Shown here in pieces: positions 25,733 to 35,061 of a stretch of 43,481 nucleotides of DNA. Each line of letters starts with the position of its first letter. Within the stretch, counting starts at the first letter, position 1. Both the position numbers and the translations under genes were made by a program. This DNA comes from an uncultured Clostridia bacterium (GTDB lineage Bacteria; Bacillota; Clostridia; Christensenellales; Borkfalkiaceae). The notes under the pieces are model-generated. The model did not search any database, was not told the DNA's origin, and saw nothing but the letters and a program-made list of their open reading frames with translations. The stretch lies in the NCBI GenBank assembly GCA_947632015.1, contig CANRNP010000009.1, forward strand, positions 1 to 43,481. Reading direction: 5' to 3'.

Positions 25733-25761
25733 ATTATATATAATTTGTCTTTTTCCGTCAA
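25733..25761 (-). promoter_or_regulatory. Promoter for secD-secF
   Basis: On the minus strand TTGACG (25761-25756), a 17-bp spacer and TATAAT (25738-25733). The -35 box is only about 30 bp past the scfB stop, so secDF is uncoupled from the SCIFF genes. Confidence 0.88.
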
Positions 25762-25790
25762 GCCGAAATGAGTTGCTTTTTTGTTTTTTT

Positions 25791-27086
25791 CTAATTTTCT
25801 CGCGTTTTCCGCTCCGCCAGAATGTGCATGGCGCATTCGACGCGCTTTTTCATCATCGCGCAGGTCATTGCGTAGGGGGTATCGATGTCCCCGCAGTAGT
25901 GATAGTTGTTCGCGCTGCACCCGCCCGAACAGATATATTTCGCGAAACAATCGCCGCATTTTTTGCGGGTGAACAAACTGCTCGCGGCGAATTTTTCCCT
26001 GAGCGCGGGATTTGTGATCCCCTCAAACACGCTGCCCATTCTCCACTGCTTTTCCCCCGCGAACTGGTGGCAGGGGTAGAGGTCGCCGTTTGGAACGACG
26101 GAGAGATATTCGTTCCCCGCCCCGCACGCGGAGACCCGCTTGGAGAGGCAGGGTCCGCCTTCGAGGTCGATGTTGAAGTGGAAGAAGTTGAAGCCCTTCC
26201 CCCGCTCCTCCCGCGCGAGATACTCGTCGGCGAGGCGCTCGTATTCCTTTTCGATCGCGGAAAGATGCTCTTCCCCGATCCGAAGACCTGGAAGATCGGT
26301 GACGACGGGTTCCATCGAAATGGAGTCGAATCCCTGATCGGCGAGGAAGAGGACGTCCTTCGAGAAATCGAGGTTCTTCGCCGTAAAAGTCCCGCGGACG
26401 TAGTAGTGCTTGTCCCCCCGCACGCGGACGAACTTTTTGATCTTCTCGATGACGGCGGAAAAACTGCCCTTGCCGGAGATGGTTTTCCGCACGGCGTCGT
26501 GCACTTCGGGTCTGCCGTCGAGCGAGAGCACCACGTTCTCCATCTCCGCGTTGAGGAATGCGATCGCGTCGTCGTCGAGCAGGAGCCCGTTCGTCGTCGT
26601 CGTGAAGAGGAATTTTTTGCCCAGCTTTTCCCCCTCTTCCTTCGCGTAATACACCGTTTTTTTGACGACGTTGAGATTCATGAGGGGTTCGCCGCCGAAG
26701 AAGTCCACTTCGAGCACCCTTCGCTTGCCGCTCTCTTTCAGCAGGAAATCGATCGCCGCCTTCGCCGTTTCGAAGCTCATCACTTCGCGCGCGGAGTGAT
26801 AGGCGCCTTCGTCGGCAAAGCAATAGGCGCAACGGAGGTTGCAATCGTGCGAGACGTGCAGACAGAGCGCCTTGATCTCGCCGCTCTTGACGGGGCGCGC
26901 CTTCGTCTCTTCGGCAAAGAGGAGCCCCTCGCGTTTGAGACAGGCGATTTCGGCGAGTTCTTCGTCCGTCATCTCCACCGCTTCGCCGCCCAGATAGCGC
27001 GCCGTCTTTTCGTCGCACGCATGGAGAGAGCCGCTTCCCGTATCGAAGAGATAAAATTTATCGTGATAGGTAAAAATATGTAACAT
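25791..27086 (-). CDS. scfB: SCIFF thioether maturase, radical SAM/SPASM
   Basis: A 431-residue radical SAM enzyme that forms thioether crosslinks in the six-cysteine SCIFF peptide encoded just upstream. The cluster motif CNLRCAYC holds Cys82, Cys86 and Cys89. The SPASM domain has CGAGNEYLSVVPNGDLYPC and later CGDCFAKYICSGGC for auxiliary clusters. An N-terminal region of 75 residues, similar to a peptide-recognition domain, precedes the barrel. The ATG at 27086 gives the canonical MLHIFTY start; a longer frame reaching 27374 is rejected because it would overlap scfA. Confidence 0.94.
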   Translation of the reverse strand: MLHIFTYHDKFYLFDTGSGSLHACDEKTARYLGGEAVEMTDEELAEIACLKREGLLFAEETKARPVKSGEIKALCLHVSHDCNLRCAYCFADEGAYHSAREVMSFETAKAAIDFLLKESGKRRVLEVDFFGGEPLMNLNVVKKTVYYAKEEGEKLGKKFLFTTTTNGLLLDDDAIAFLNAEMENVVLSLDGRPEVHDAVRKTISGKGSFSAVIEKIKKFVRVRGDKHYYVRGTFTAKNLDFSKDVLFLADQGFDSISMEPVVTDLPGLRIGEEHLSAIEKEYERLADEYLAREERGKGFNFFHFNIDLEGGPCLSKRVSACGAGNEYLSVVPNGDLYPCHQFAGEKQWRMGSVFEGITNPALREKFAASSLFTRKKCGDCFAKYICSGGCSANNYHYCGDIDTPYAMTCAMMKKRVECAMHILAERKTREN

Positions 27087-27166
27087 AACTTCCGAAAAGA
27101 TTTCCGATAACCGAATTGAGGGAGCAACGTAACCGCTGCTCCCCGTACGCATTGCCGAATTCCGAA

Positions 27167-27319
27167 TTACTTTTTCTCGATCTTTTGCTCTCTGGTGACG
27201 CGCTCGCAGGACTGGTTCCCGACCGTGCAACTCGTTTTGCAGGCGGACTGGCAGGTGCTTCTGCATTCGCCGCAACCGGTAACTTTCTTTTCCGCGGGTC
27301 TCGCAATCGTCTTGATCAT
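27167..27319 (-). CDS. scfA: SCIFF peptide precursor (six cysteines in forty-five)
   Basis: A 50-residue peptide too small for usual gene finders. Cysteines at 16, 19, 23, 27, 31 and 38 match the SCIFF family, whose core TCQSACKTSCTVGNQSCE is nearly invariant across Clostridia. The N-terminal half (MIKTIARPAEKKV) acts as leader, and the C-terminal tail is basic. The ATG at 27319 has GGGAG upstream and a promoter of its own. The mature product is crosslinked by ScfB; its function is not known. A 7-bp hairpin at 27120-27143 between scfA and scfB may set the peptide-to-enzyme ratio. Confidence 0.95.
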   Translation of the reverse strand: MIKTIARPAEKKVTGCGECRSTCQSACKTSCTVGNQSCERVTREQKIEKK

Positions 27320-27345
27320 AATAATCTCCCGTAATTTTTTTCTCT

Positions 27346-27374
27346 ATTATACAACGCCCGATCGGAAATAGCAA
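27346..27374 (-). promoter_or_regulatory. Promoter for scfA-scfB
   Basis: On the minus strand TTGCTA (27374-27369) and TATAAT (27351-27346) are 17 bp apart, close to the scfA start. Part of it lies within the last bases before the TIGR04086 gene's stop. Confidence 0.82.
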
Positions 27375-27380
27375 CTGTTT

Positions 27381-27755
27381 TTATTGCTCTTTGCGGATTT
27401 TTACGCCCGCAAGCGCGCCGAATGCGCCGAAAACCGCGCATAAGAGCAGGTCGGCGAGAAACAGCGCCGTGAAATGGAAGCCGCCGATGATCCCGAATAT
27501 GAGCGAAGTGAGAAGAAGGGAGAACGCTCCCGCGGCGGCGCCCTTGAAAAGCGCACGCCTGCGCCCGATAAACAAGAGCGCGCCGAAAAATACGCCCGTG
27601 AGCAGAATGGCGCGGTCTACGATCGCGACGGTGAGCTCGGACGGGGCGTAGGCGCGCACAAAAACCGCAAACAGCGACGTGGCGAAGAGCGAAACGACGG
27701 CGGAGAGCGCCGTTGCGAGCAGCGTCTCCCTGCAAGCATGCCTGAATTCTTCCAT
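27381..27755 (-). CDS. TIGR04086-family membrane protein
   Basis: A 124-residue protein with four predicted helices (about residues 13-35, 43-63, 70-90 and 94-118) and a short basic tail (VKIRKEQ). Size, topology and the position between yajC and scfA fit the TIGR04086 family, which is found beside the SCIFF genes in many Clostridia. Function is unknown. The start ATG at 27755 follows GGAGG. No strong promoter is evident in the 150 bp before it beyond the yajC terminator. Confidence 0.8.
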   Translation of the reverse strand: MEEFRHACRETLLATALSAVVSLFATSLFAVFVRAYAPSELTVAIVDRAILLTGVFFGALLFIGRRRALFKGAAAGAFSLLLTSLIFGIIGGFHFTALFLADLLLCAVFGAFGALAGVKIRKEQ

Positions 27756-27841
27756 AAAAACCTCCCCGTTTTGGAATACGTTATGCGCGGGAAGGGCGAA
27801 AAATGACAGCAGAGCGCGAAAGACGACGCGGAAGGCATGAA

Positions 27842-27868
27842 AAAACGGCGGGACTGTGCCGCCGTTTT
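27842..27868 (-). terminator. Terminator after yajC
   Basis: AAAACGGCGG and CCGCCGTTTT form a 10-bp stem around a 7-nt loop, with six T residues on the minus strand. The ACGGCGG stem is shared with the hairpins at 15431 and 23127, so this lineage seems to favour one terminator sequence. Confidence 0.8.
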
Positions 27869-27905
27869 CGCGTTTGCATGTTGATGAGAGGGAAAAGAAA
27901 CGCCG

Positions 27906-28427
27906 TCAGTCCTTCTTCTCTCCGTCCTCTTTTTCCCCGCCTTTTTCTCCGCCGTCTGCGTTCTCCGCGGGAAGTTCGGGCGCCTTGTCGGGGTCTCTTG
28001 CCGCTTTTTCCGCGGATTTTGCCTCTTTTTCCGCCTTTCTCGCCGCTTCCGCCTGCTCGCGCGCGATCTGCGTGGGTCCCTTCGCGTCCGTCTGGGCGAT
28101 GAGTTCCTTATCCATTTTGATATAGGACTTGCCCGATTGCTCGCTCCCCGTTTCGATGATGACCGTGTTGTCGTCGCAGACTTCCACGACGATGCCGCAG
28201 ATGCCGCCCGCCGTCTTTACCTTATTGCCGGGACCGAGCGCGTCGAGCTGCTCGATATATTCCTTCTGGCGCTGTTTGTTCTTCTTGCCCGAAAAGAGCA
28301 ACCACACGACGAGGAGCACCAGAATGACGCCCAACAGGATATAGACCATGTAGCTCTGCCACGGATTTGCGGTGTTCGCCGTATTCGCCGTATCCGCCGC
28401 TCCGTCCAACAATTTCCAGAAATTCAT
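27906..28427 (-). CDS. yajC: Preprotein translocase accessory subunit YajC
   Basis: A 173-residue YajC, which associates with SecDF at the translocon. One membrane helix (YMVYILLGVILVLLVVWLLF) is followed by the basic segment KKNKQRQKEY and a small beta domain with LGPGNKVKTAGGICGIV. The C-terminal 60 residues are an unusually long Ala/Glu/Lys-rich tail (EQAEAARKAEKEAKSAEKAA, then Gly-Glu-Lys), probably helical then disordered. A three-copy NTA repeat precedes the helix. The gene lies between tgt and the TIGR04086 gene, as in other Clostridia. Confidence 0.95.
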   Translation of the reverse strand: MNFWKLLDGAADTANTANTANPWQSYMVYILLGVILVLLVVWLLFSGKKNKQRQKEYIEQLDALGPGNKVKTAGGICGIVVEVCDDNTVIIETGSEQSGKSYIKMDKELIAQTDAKGPTQIAREQAEAARKAEKEAKSAEKAARDPDKAPELPAENADGGEKGGEKEDGEKKD

Positions 28428-28455
28428 TGAATCATCTCCTTATTTTCTTGCTCTC

Positions 28456-28484
28456 ATGATACTTTGTTTTCGCATTTTTGGCAA
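28456..28484 (-). promoter_or_regulatory. Promoter for yajC
   Basis: On the minus strand TTGCCA (28484-28479) and TATCAT (28461-28456) are 17 bp apart, leaving a leader of about 25 nt with AAGGAG before yajC. Confidence 0.8.
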
Positions 28485-28520
28485 GCGTTTTCGGGGAAAA
28501 TTTTCCGTTTTGCGAAAATT

Positions 28521-29730
<1,210 letters not shown>

Positions 29731-29782
29731 GCGTTTTTCGGAAAAAATGATGAAAATTTTTTTCCTATTTGCGCCTTCTGCC

Positions 29783-29811
29783 TTGACAGATTTTACATTT
29801 TGCGTTACAAT
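29783..29811 (+). promoter_or_regulatory. Promoter for the lipoprotein pair
   Basis: TTGACA (29783-29788), a 17-bp spacer and TACAAT (29806-29811) on the plus strand, 28 bp before the start codon at 29839, with AAAGGAG between. Confidence 0.9.
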
Positions 29812-29838
29812 GAAACAAAAAACAAAGGAGCCGTTTTT

Positions 29839-31347
29839 ATGTTCAAGAAGAGATTGTTCGCCCTTCTGCTCGCGGCGGGATTGTTCGCCCTTCCCTTTGC
29901 GGGCTGCGGCGAGACCCAGACGCCGCCCGAAGGAGAGACCTCCGGAGAGCAGACCCCCGGAGAGCAAACCCCCGGCGACAAAGAGCCCGATGACAAAGAA
30001 CCCGACGACAAGGAGCCCGACGACAAGGAACCCGACGACAAGGAGCCCGAAGAGAAAGAGCCCGAAGAGAAAGAGCCCGAAGAGGCGGTGTTTACCCTGT
30101 CGGTTGCAGAGAGCTACCGCCTTGCGACGGTGGAGGGCGCGGAAACCGCAGAAATCGGCGCCGTGCTCGAACGGAACGGAGAGGCGTTCGACGGGGAGAT
30201 CGTATATACCTTTTCGGACGCGGGGATTGTTTCGGCGGCGGACGGGAAACTGACCGCGCTCGCCGCGGGAAATACTACCCTCACGGCGACATACACTCCC
30301 GAAAAGGGAGACCCCGTGACAGACACCGCGGCGGTGGAGGTGTTCGCCGGGACGACCGCCGAGAGCGTGAACGCCTTGGAGGAAGAGAGCGTGAATCTCT
30401 TGGGAAGGACGTACCTTTCCGCCAAGCGGTTACAGCTCGATAACCCCTGCACGGGATTCGAAGTCGCCTTCTTCGGCACCGAACTCACGGTGAAATTTTA
30501 CAGAGGCGAGAGCTACGTTGCCGTATTCCTCGACGGAGCCGCCGAAGGAAAGACGGTGGCGACCACGAAGGATTCCGCGATCAAGGTGGCGGAAAACCTC
30601 GAAAAAGGGATCCACGTCGTGCGCGTGGTGAAGGCGGTGGGACCTTCGTTCAGGTCGATCCAGCTCGACCCCTCCCCTCTCGAAACGGACGGGACCTTTT
30701 TGAAACCGCCCGCAAAACCCGACCTCAAAATCGAATTCATCGGCGATTCCATTACGGCGGGCATCGGCGCTTCGGGGACGCCCGCGCAGACCTCCCCCAC
30801 CAAGGAGAATTCGAATTCCACCTATTCCTACGCCTACCTCACGGCGCAGGGGCTCAACGCCGAATACTCCATCATCGCCCTTTCGGGCATCTGCGTGAAG
30901 GACGGCGCAACGAATATGTATGACCGTTACCAGAAAAACGGGTTCAGCACGAATACGGACTACGACTTTACCCGCTTCGACCCCGACGTTGTGGTGCTCG
31001 CCCTCGGCGAAAACGACATGTGGCACGCGACCTCGAATCAGTTCCCGGACTACAACGTGGATCTCTTCCGGAAGGACTATGCCGACATGCTGCGGCTCAT
31101 CCGCGAAAAGCGCCCGAACGCGCATATCGTGTGCGTTTCGGGAATGATGAACGCCTCTTCGAGCCTGCAAGCCGATCAGACGATCAAAGGCGCGATCAAG
31201 GATACGGGCGACGAAAACATTACGCATATTAAAATGACGCCGAACACTGCGGGCGCGCACAGCCACCCCAGCGCCGAAGCGCACCGCGCGAACGCCGACA
31301 AGCTCATTGCGCATATCCGCAGTTTGTTCGATAAGGAGACGGTATGA
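29839..31347 (+). CDS. Lipoprotein with Big_2-like and CE2-type SGNH esterase domains
   Basis: A 502-residue lipoprotein. Signal peptide MFKKRLFALLLAAGLFALPF ends in the lipobox AGC with Cys23. Residues 47-82 are a DKEPD/EKEPE repeat linker, 84-170 an Ig-like fold resembling Big_2, and 185-280 a jelly-roll domain as found at the N-terminus of carbohydrate esterase family 2. The SGNH domain follows: GDSIT (Ser304), GEND (390-393) and HSHPS (His476). In CE2 enzymes the residue two before the His is often Asp; it is His474 here. Likely role: surface deacetylation of polysaccharides. The start ATG was chosen for its promoter, Shine-Dalgarno and signal peptide; a longer frame crosses tgt. Confidence 0.85.
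   Translation: MFKKRLFALLLAAGLFALPFAGCGETQTPPEGETSGEQTPGEQTPGDKEPDDKEPDDKEPDDKEPDDKEPEEKEPEEKEPEEAVFTLSVAESYRLATVEGAETAEIGAVLERNGEAFDGEIVYTFSDAGIVSAADGKLTALAAGNTTLTATYTPEKGDPVTDTAAVEVFAGTTAESVNALEEESVNLLGRTYLSAKRLQLDNPCTGFEVAFFGTELTVKFYRGESYVAVFLDGAAEGKTVATTKDSAIKVAENLEKGIHVVRVVKAVGPSFRSIQLDPSPLETDGTFLKPPAKPDLKIEFIGDSITAGIGASGTPAQTSPTKENSNSTYSYAYLTAQGLNAEYSIIALSGICVKDGATNMYDRYQKNGFSTNTDYDFTRFDPDVVVLALGENDMWHATSNQFPDYNVDLFRKDYADMLRLIREKRPNAHIVCVSGMMNASSSLQADQTIKGAIKDTGDENITHIKMTPNTAGAHSHPSAEAHRANADKLIAHIRSLFDKETV
29977..30084 (+). repeat. 15-bp tandem coding repeat (DKEPD linker)
   Basis: About seven in-frame units of 15 bp encode DKEPD five times and EKEPE-type units after it. A shorter run of the same sequence is present in the next gene (residues 40-52). 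It is a flexible acidic spacer between membrane anchor and enzyme domain, and a probable site of length variation. Confidence 0.85.
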
Positions 31348-32513
31348 GAAAAATTCTGACCCTGACGCTTGCGATCTTACTCTCCTGCACCGTGCTGTTT
31401 GCGGGCTGCGGGGAAACGCCCGACGCCCCGCCCGAAGGTCCCGACATTCAACAGCCCGGCGACAAAGAGCCCGATGACAAGGAGCCCGACGACAAGGAGC
31501 CGACGGAGCCCGAAACGATCGAAGGGCTCGAAATCGTATCGGACGAAGAGATGAATACCTTCCAAACGGACGCGCTGAGACTGTTCGGCAGAACGTATTT
31601 CCAAAAGAAACAACTCTGCTTCGATAACGGCGCGACGGGATTCGAAGCGGTTTTCTACGGCACCCGCTTCGAGGCGGAACTCGTGCCCATGACGACCTAC
31701 CTCTATTACCGCGTTTTCATAGACGGGGAAGAGGAAGGCACCAAGAAGCCGCTGAGCGGAAACCGCAGTTATATCCTCGCCAGAAACCTCGAAGAGGGAG
31801 TACATACCGTGCGCTTCGTGAAGTCGATCAGTTCGCAAAACGGCGTTGTACAGCTCGCGAAACTCAGAACGGACGGGAAATTCCTCCGTCCCGAAAAGAA
31901 AGACCGCCTGCGCATAGAATTCGTCGGCGATTCCATTACCGTGGGCGCGGGACTGTACGGAAAAGCGGGTGAGGCTTGCACGGTGAAAAATTCCGACGCC
32001 GCAAAGAGCTATGCCTACCTCACCGCACAGGCGCTCGACGCGGATTTCTCCTTCGTGGCTACCGAGGGCATTTGCGTGAAAAAGAAGATCGGCTGGCTCA
32101 CCGTGAACATGATGGAGATGTACCGGCAACTCTCTTCGGTGACGACGGGAGAATACGTCTACCCCGAAAAGACGCACGATGTGGTCGTCGTCGCGCTCGG
32201 CACCAACGACGGTTTCGCGATGAACAGCGACTCAAAGTACACGCAGGAGCTGTTTACCGCGGATTACCTCGAATTGCTCGAACTTATCCGCTCCAAAAAC
32301 CCGAACGCCAAGATCGTATGCGTGTATGGCATGATGACGCTCAATAACGCCATCGAAAAGGGAATTCAGGCAGCGATCGCGCAGAAGGGAGACGACACCA
32401 TCTCCTATTTGCGGCTCCCCACCGATAACAACGGCGCGGACAGCCACCCCTCCCTCGAAGGCGCAAAACGGCAGAGCGAGACTTTGCTCGAATATCTCAA
32501 CGGCATTCTGTAA
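31344..32513 (+). CDS. Lipoprotein, CE2-type SGNH esterase, paralogue of the previous gene
   Basis: A 389-residue lipoprotein with signal peptide and lipobox LFAGC (Cys22), a shorter DKEPD linker (40-52), a CE2-like jelly-roll domain (about 70-175) and an SGNH domain with GDSIT (Ser197), GTND (286-289) and ADSHPS (Asp366, His368). Unlike the upstream copy it keeps both GTND and the Asp before the His, and it lacks the Ig-like domain. The ATG overlaps the previous stop as ATGA, so the two are translationally coupled. Shared leader, linker and domain order point to tandem duplication. Best inference: an extracellular acetyl esterase. Confidence 0.86.
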   Translation: MRKILTLTLAILLSCTVLFAGCGETPDAPPEGPDIQQPGDKEPDDKEPDDKEPTEPETIEGLEIVSDEEMNTFQTDALRLFGRTYFQKKQLCFDNGATGFEAVFYGTRFEAELVPMTTYLYYRVFIDGEEEGTKKPLSGNRSYILARNLEEGVHTVRFVKSISSQNGVVQLAKLRTDGKFLRPEKKDRLRIEFVGDSITVGAGLYGKAGEACTVKNSDAAKSYAYLTAQALDADFSFVATEGICVKKKIGWLTVNMMEMYRQLSSVTTGEYVYPEKTHDVVVVALGTNDGFAMNSDSKYTQELFTADYLELLELIRSKNPNAKIVCVYGMMTLNNAIEKGIQAAIAQKGDDTISYLRLPTDNNGADSHPSLEGAKRQSETLLEYLNGIL

Positions 32514-32528
32514 AAGATACTTCTTTTG

Positions 32529-32559
32529 CCGCGACGGCATTTGCCGCCGCGGTTTTTTT
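32529..32559 (+). terminator. Terminator after the lipoprotein pair
   Basis: A ten-position stem with one A-C mismatch (CCGCGACGGC with GCCGCCGCGG) and an ATTT loop, followed by seven T residues, 15 bp past the stop. Confidence 0.9.
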
Positions 32560-32579
32560 ATTTGAGAGGGCGGAAGGCG

Positions 32580-32923
32580 GACTGCTTGGCTTAGAGCCGA
32601 GAAAGACAAGGAGCGCGAGGAAAACCCGACGACGTGTTGCGAAGTTCAGAGGACGCCTCTTCTTAGAAACAAGGCGGGACTGCTCGGCTTAGAGCCGAGA
32701 AAGACAAGGAGCGCGAGGAAAACCCGAAGGAGTTTACTAAATGGTAAATGACCGAGGAAAAACGTAAGCGCGACAAAGAGATGCGCCTTATCGGGAACGA
32801 GATGCCTCTTTCTATGAACGAGCAAGACAAGGAGAGTGCGTAAGACTGCTTGGCTTAGAGCCGAGAAAGACAAGGAGCGCGAGGAAAACCCGAAGGAGTT
32901 TACTAAGAGGTAAATGACTGAGG
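32580..32923. repeat. Three copies of a structured 80-nt repeat
   Basis: Full copies at 32678-32757 and 32844-32923 are nearly identical; a truncated copy spans 32580-32629. Each contains CTYGGCT-TAG-AGCCGAG (C-G in one copy, U-G in others), then AAAGACAAGGAGCGCGAGG and CCCGAAGGAG, and the full copies end with TTTAC-loop-GTAAA. The starts of the copies are 98 and 166 nt apart, and a degenerate GACAAGGAG motif occurs at 32826-32834. Spacing and length rule out CRISPR. The 441-bp gap between the lipoprotein and queA holds only the terminator and this array. It lies just past the queA stop, so on the minus strand it would be the queA 3' region. Confidence 0.75.
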
Positions 32924-32954
32924 GTTGCCGCAGCGCAACACCGTATTTCGACGG

Positions 32955-33974
32955 CTATAAGACGAGCATAGCGTCGCCGAAAGAAAAGAACCGATACCTC
33001 TCCTCCACCGCCACCCCATACACCCTCAATATTTCCTCGCGGGAGCAAAGACAGCTCACGAGCATGAGAAGGGTGCTTTCGGGAAGATGAAAATTCGTGA
33101 CGAGCGCGTCGACGCACTTCATTTGATAGGGCGGGTAAAGAAAAATGTGCGTTTCCCCTTTGCCCGCATTCACCGTGCCGTCCGCATTCGCCACCGTTTC
33201 GAGGGTGCGCACGCTCGTGGTGCCGACCGCCACGATCCGCCGCCCTTCCCGCTTCGCGCGGTTGACGGTCTGCGCCGTTTCTTCGCTCACCTCGTAATAT
33301 TCGCCGTGCATGACGTGATCTTCGATATTTTCGCATTTGACGGGGCGAAAGGTGCCAAGACCGACGTGCAAAAGCACTTCGGCGATCTCCACGCCCATCG
33401 AGCGCAACTTTTTGAGGAGCTCTTCGGTAAAATGCAGCCCCGCCGTGGGCGCCGCCGCGGAGCCGTTCTCCTTGCAATAGACCGTCTGGTAGCGGTCGGG
33501 GTCCTTTAATTTTTCATGGATGTAGGGCGGAAGCGGCATGCTTCCCGCGCGGGACAGGACGTCTTCGAACGCGCCGGAATATTCAAATTTTACGATACGT
33601 TCCCCCGTTTCGGTGACATCGGTCACTTCGAGCGAGAGTTCGTCGTTTACCGTGAGCCGCGTGCCCTTTTTGCACTTCCGCCCCGGACGGACGAGCACTT
33701 CCCATTCGTCGAGCCGCAACCGTTTGTGGAGCAAAACTTCCACCGCGCCGCCGTTTTGGGTGCGGGCGGCAAGACGGGCGGGCAAGACCTTTGTGCGGTT
33801 GACAACGAGCACGTCGCCCGCTCTGAGATACTCGCAAATGTCGCGGAAGATCTTATGCTCGATCTGCTTCGTGTCCCTGTGATACACCAAAAGCCGCGAC
33901 GAATCGCGCGGCTCTGCGGGCGTTTGGGCGATGAGTTCCTGCGGAAGATCGTAATAAAAATCGGATGTTTTCAT
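32955..33974 (-). CDS. queA: tRNA ribosyltransferase-isomerase QueA
   Basis: A 339-residue enzyme that transfers the ribosyl group of S-adenosylmethionine to preQ1-tRNA to form epoxyqueuosine. The start is MKTSDFYYDLPQELIAQ at 33974, 13 bp after the ruvB stop; a longer frame overlapping ruvB is rejected. Recognisable segments include RDSSRLLVYHR, GDVLVVNRTKVLPARL and GSAAAPTAGLHFTEELL. It follows ruvB directly, the standard ruvCAB-queA-tgt order. Confidence 0.97.
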   Translation of the reverse strand: MKTSDFYYDLPQELIAQTPAEPRDSSRLLVYHRDTKQIEHKIFRDICEYLRAGDVLVVNRTKVLPARLAARTQNGGAVEVLLHKRLRLDEWEVLVRPGRKCKKGTRLTVNDELSLEVTDVTETGERIVKFEYSGAFEDVLSRAGSMPLPPYIHEKLKDPDRYQTVYCKENGSAAAPTAGLHFTEELLKKLRSMGVEIAEVLLHVGLGTFRPVKCENIEDHVMHGEYYEVSEETAQTVNRAKREGRRIVAVGTTSVRTLETVANADGTVNAGKGETHIFLYPPYQMKCVDALVTNFHLPESTLLMLVSCLCSREEILRVYGVAVEERYRFFSFGDAMLVL

Positions 33975-33987
33975 GATTCGGTGTGAT

Positions 33988-35031
33988 TCAGTCGAATACG
34001 GAGAGCTGTTTTTTGACAGACTCCGGCATGGCGACGCCCATGTGCTCGTAGCCGCCTTTGAGGCAGACCCTTCCGCGCGGCGTGCGCGCGATGAAGCCAA
34101 GCTGCAACAGGTAGGGCTCGTAGACGTCCTCGATGGTGTTGACGTCCTCGTTGATCGTCGCCGCGAGCGTATCCAGCCCGGCGGGACCGCCGTTGAACTT
34201 TTCGATGAGCGCGCGCAGAAGATTGCGGTCGGTCTCGTCGAGACCGAGCTCGTCGATTTCGAGACGGGCGAGCGCATCTTTCGCCGTTTGCCCGGTGATG
34301 ACGCCGCTTCCCGATACGACCGAGAAATCGCGCACCCGCTTCAACAGGCGGTTGGCGATGCGGGGCGTGCCGCGGGAACGGCGGGCGATCTCGTAACTTC
34401 CGCTCTCCTCGATCGAGATGCCGAGGGTGCGCGCGGACCGCGTGACGATCTGCTGTAATTCGGACGGCAGATACATATCGAGGCGGCAGAGGATCCCGAA
34501 ACGGTCGCGCAGAGGGGAAGAGAGCATTCCCGCGCGCGTGGTCGCCCCGATGAGGGTAAACCGTTTGAGGGGAAGGCGGATGTTGCGCGCCATGGGTCCC
34601 TTGCCCACGATGATGTCGAGGGCGAAATCTTCCATTGCGGAATAGAGGGTCTCTTCCACCGTGTGGTTGAGGCGGTGGATCTCGTCGATGAACAGCACGT
34701 CCCCCTCGTTTAAGTTGGACAAAATGGCGGCGAGGTCGCCCTGCCGCTCGATGGCGGGTCCGCTCGTGAGCTTGATCTGCGAACCCATCGTGGCGGCGAT
34801 GATGTGCGCGAGCGTCGTCTTACCCAGACCGGGCGGTCCGTATAGCAAAACGTGGTCGAGCGCTTCTCCCCGCGCCTTTGCCGCCGCCATGTACACGGAG
34901 AGGTTTTCCTTGACCTTGTCCTGCCCGATATAATCCTCCATCGTCTTGGGACGGAGGGCGTTTTCTTCCGCGTCGTATGCGCTCTTGGTGCTTGTGAGGA
35001 GACGCTCCTCGCCGAATTCGTCGTCAAACAT
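33988..35031 (-). CDS. ruvB: Holliday junction branch-migration ATPase RuvB
   Basis: A 347-residue AAA+ motor that, with RuvA, drives branch migration at Holliday junctions. Walker [10 protein letters not shown], Walker B DEIHRLN, sensor-1 GATTRAG and arginine finger LRDRFG are present, followed by the winged-helix domain. AAGGAG lies upstream of the ATG. It normally follows ruvA directly; here two TIR-LRR genes intervene, with a 30-bp gap after the second. Confidence 0.98.
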   Translation of the reverse strand: MFDDEFGEERLLTSTKSAYDAEENALRPKTMEDYIGQDKVKENLSVYMAAAKARGEALDHVLLYGPPGLGKTTLAHIIAATMGSQIKLTSGPAIERQGDLAAILSNLNEGDVLFIDEIHRLNHTVEETLYSAMEDFALDIIVGKGPMARNIRLPLKRFTLIGATTRAGMLSSPLRDRFGILCRLDMYLPSELQQIVTRSARTLGISIEESGSYEIARRSRGTPRIANRLLKRVRDFSVVSGSGVITGQTAKDALARLEIDELGLDETDRNLLRALIEKFNGGPAGLDTLAATINEDVNTIEDVYEPYLLQLGFIARTPRGRVCLKGGYEHMGVAMPESVKKQLSVFD

Positions 35032-35061
35032 ATGTACTCCTTAACTTGCGTGACCCCGCTC

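Noticed and set aside
27087..27374. Longer N-terminus for ScfB
   Set aside because: It would overlap scfA and the promoter; the family begins MLHIF as at 27086.
32580..32923. CRISPR array
   Set aside because: Repeats are 80 nt, one is truncated, spacing is uneven, and there are no cas genes; structure and length do not fit.
33975..34277. Longer N-terminus for QueA
   Set aside because: It would read ruvB in another frame and has no similarity to QueA; the ATG at 33974 matches the family start.
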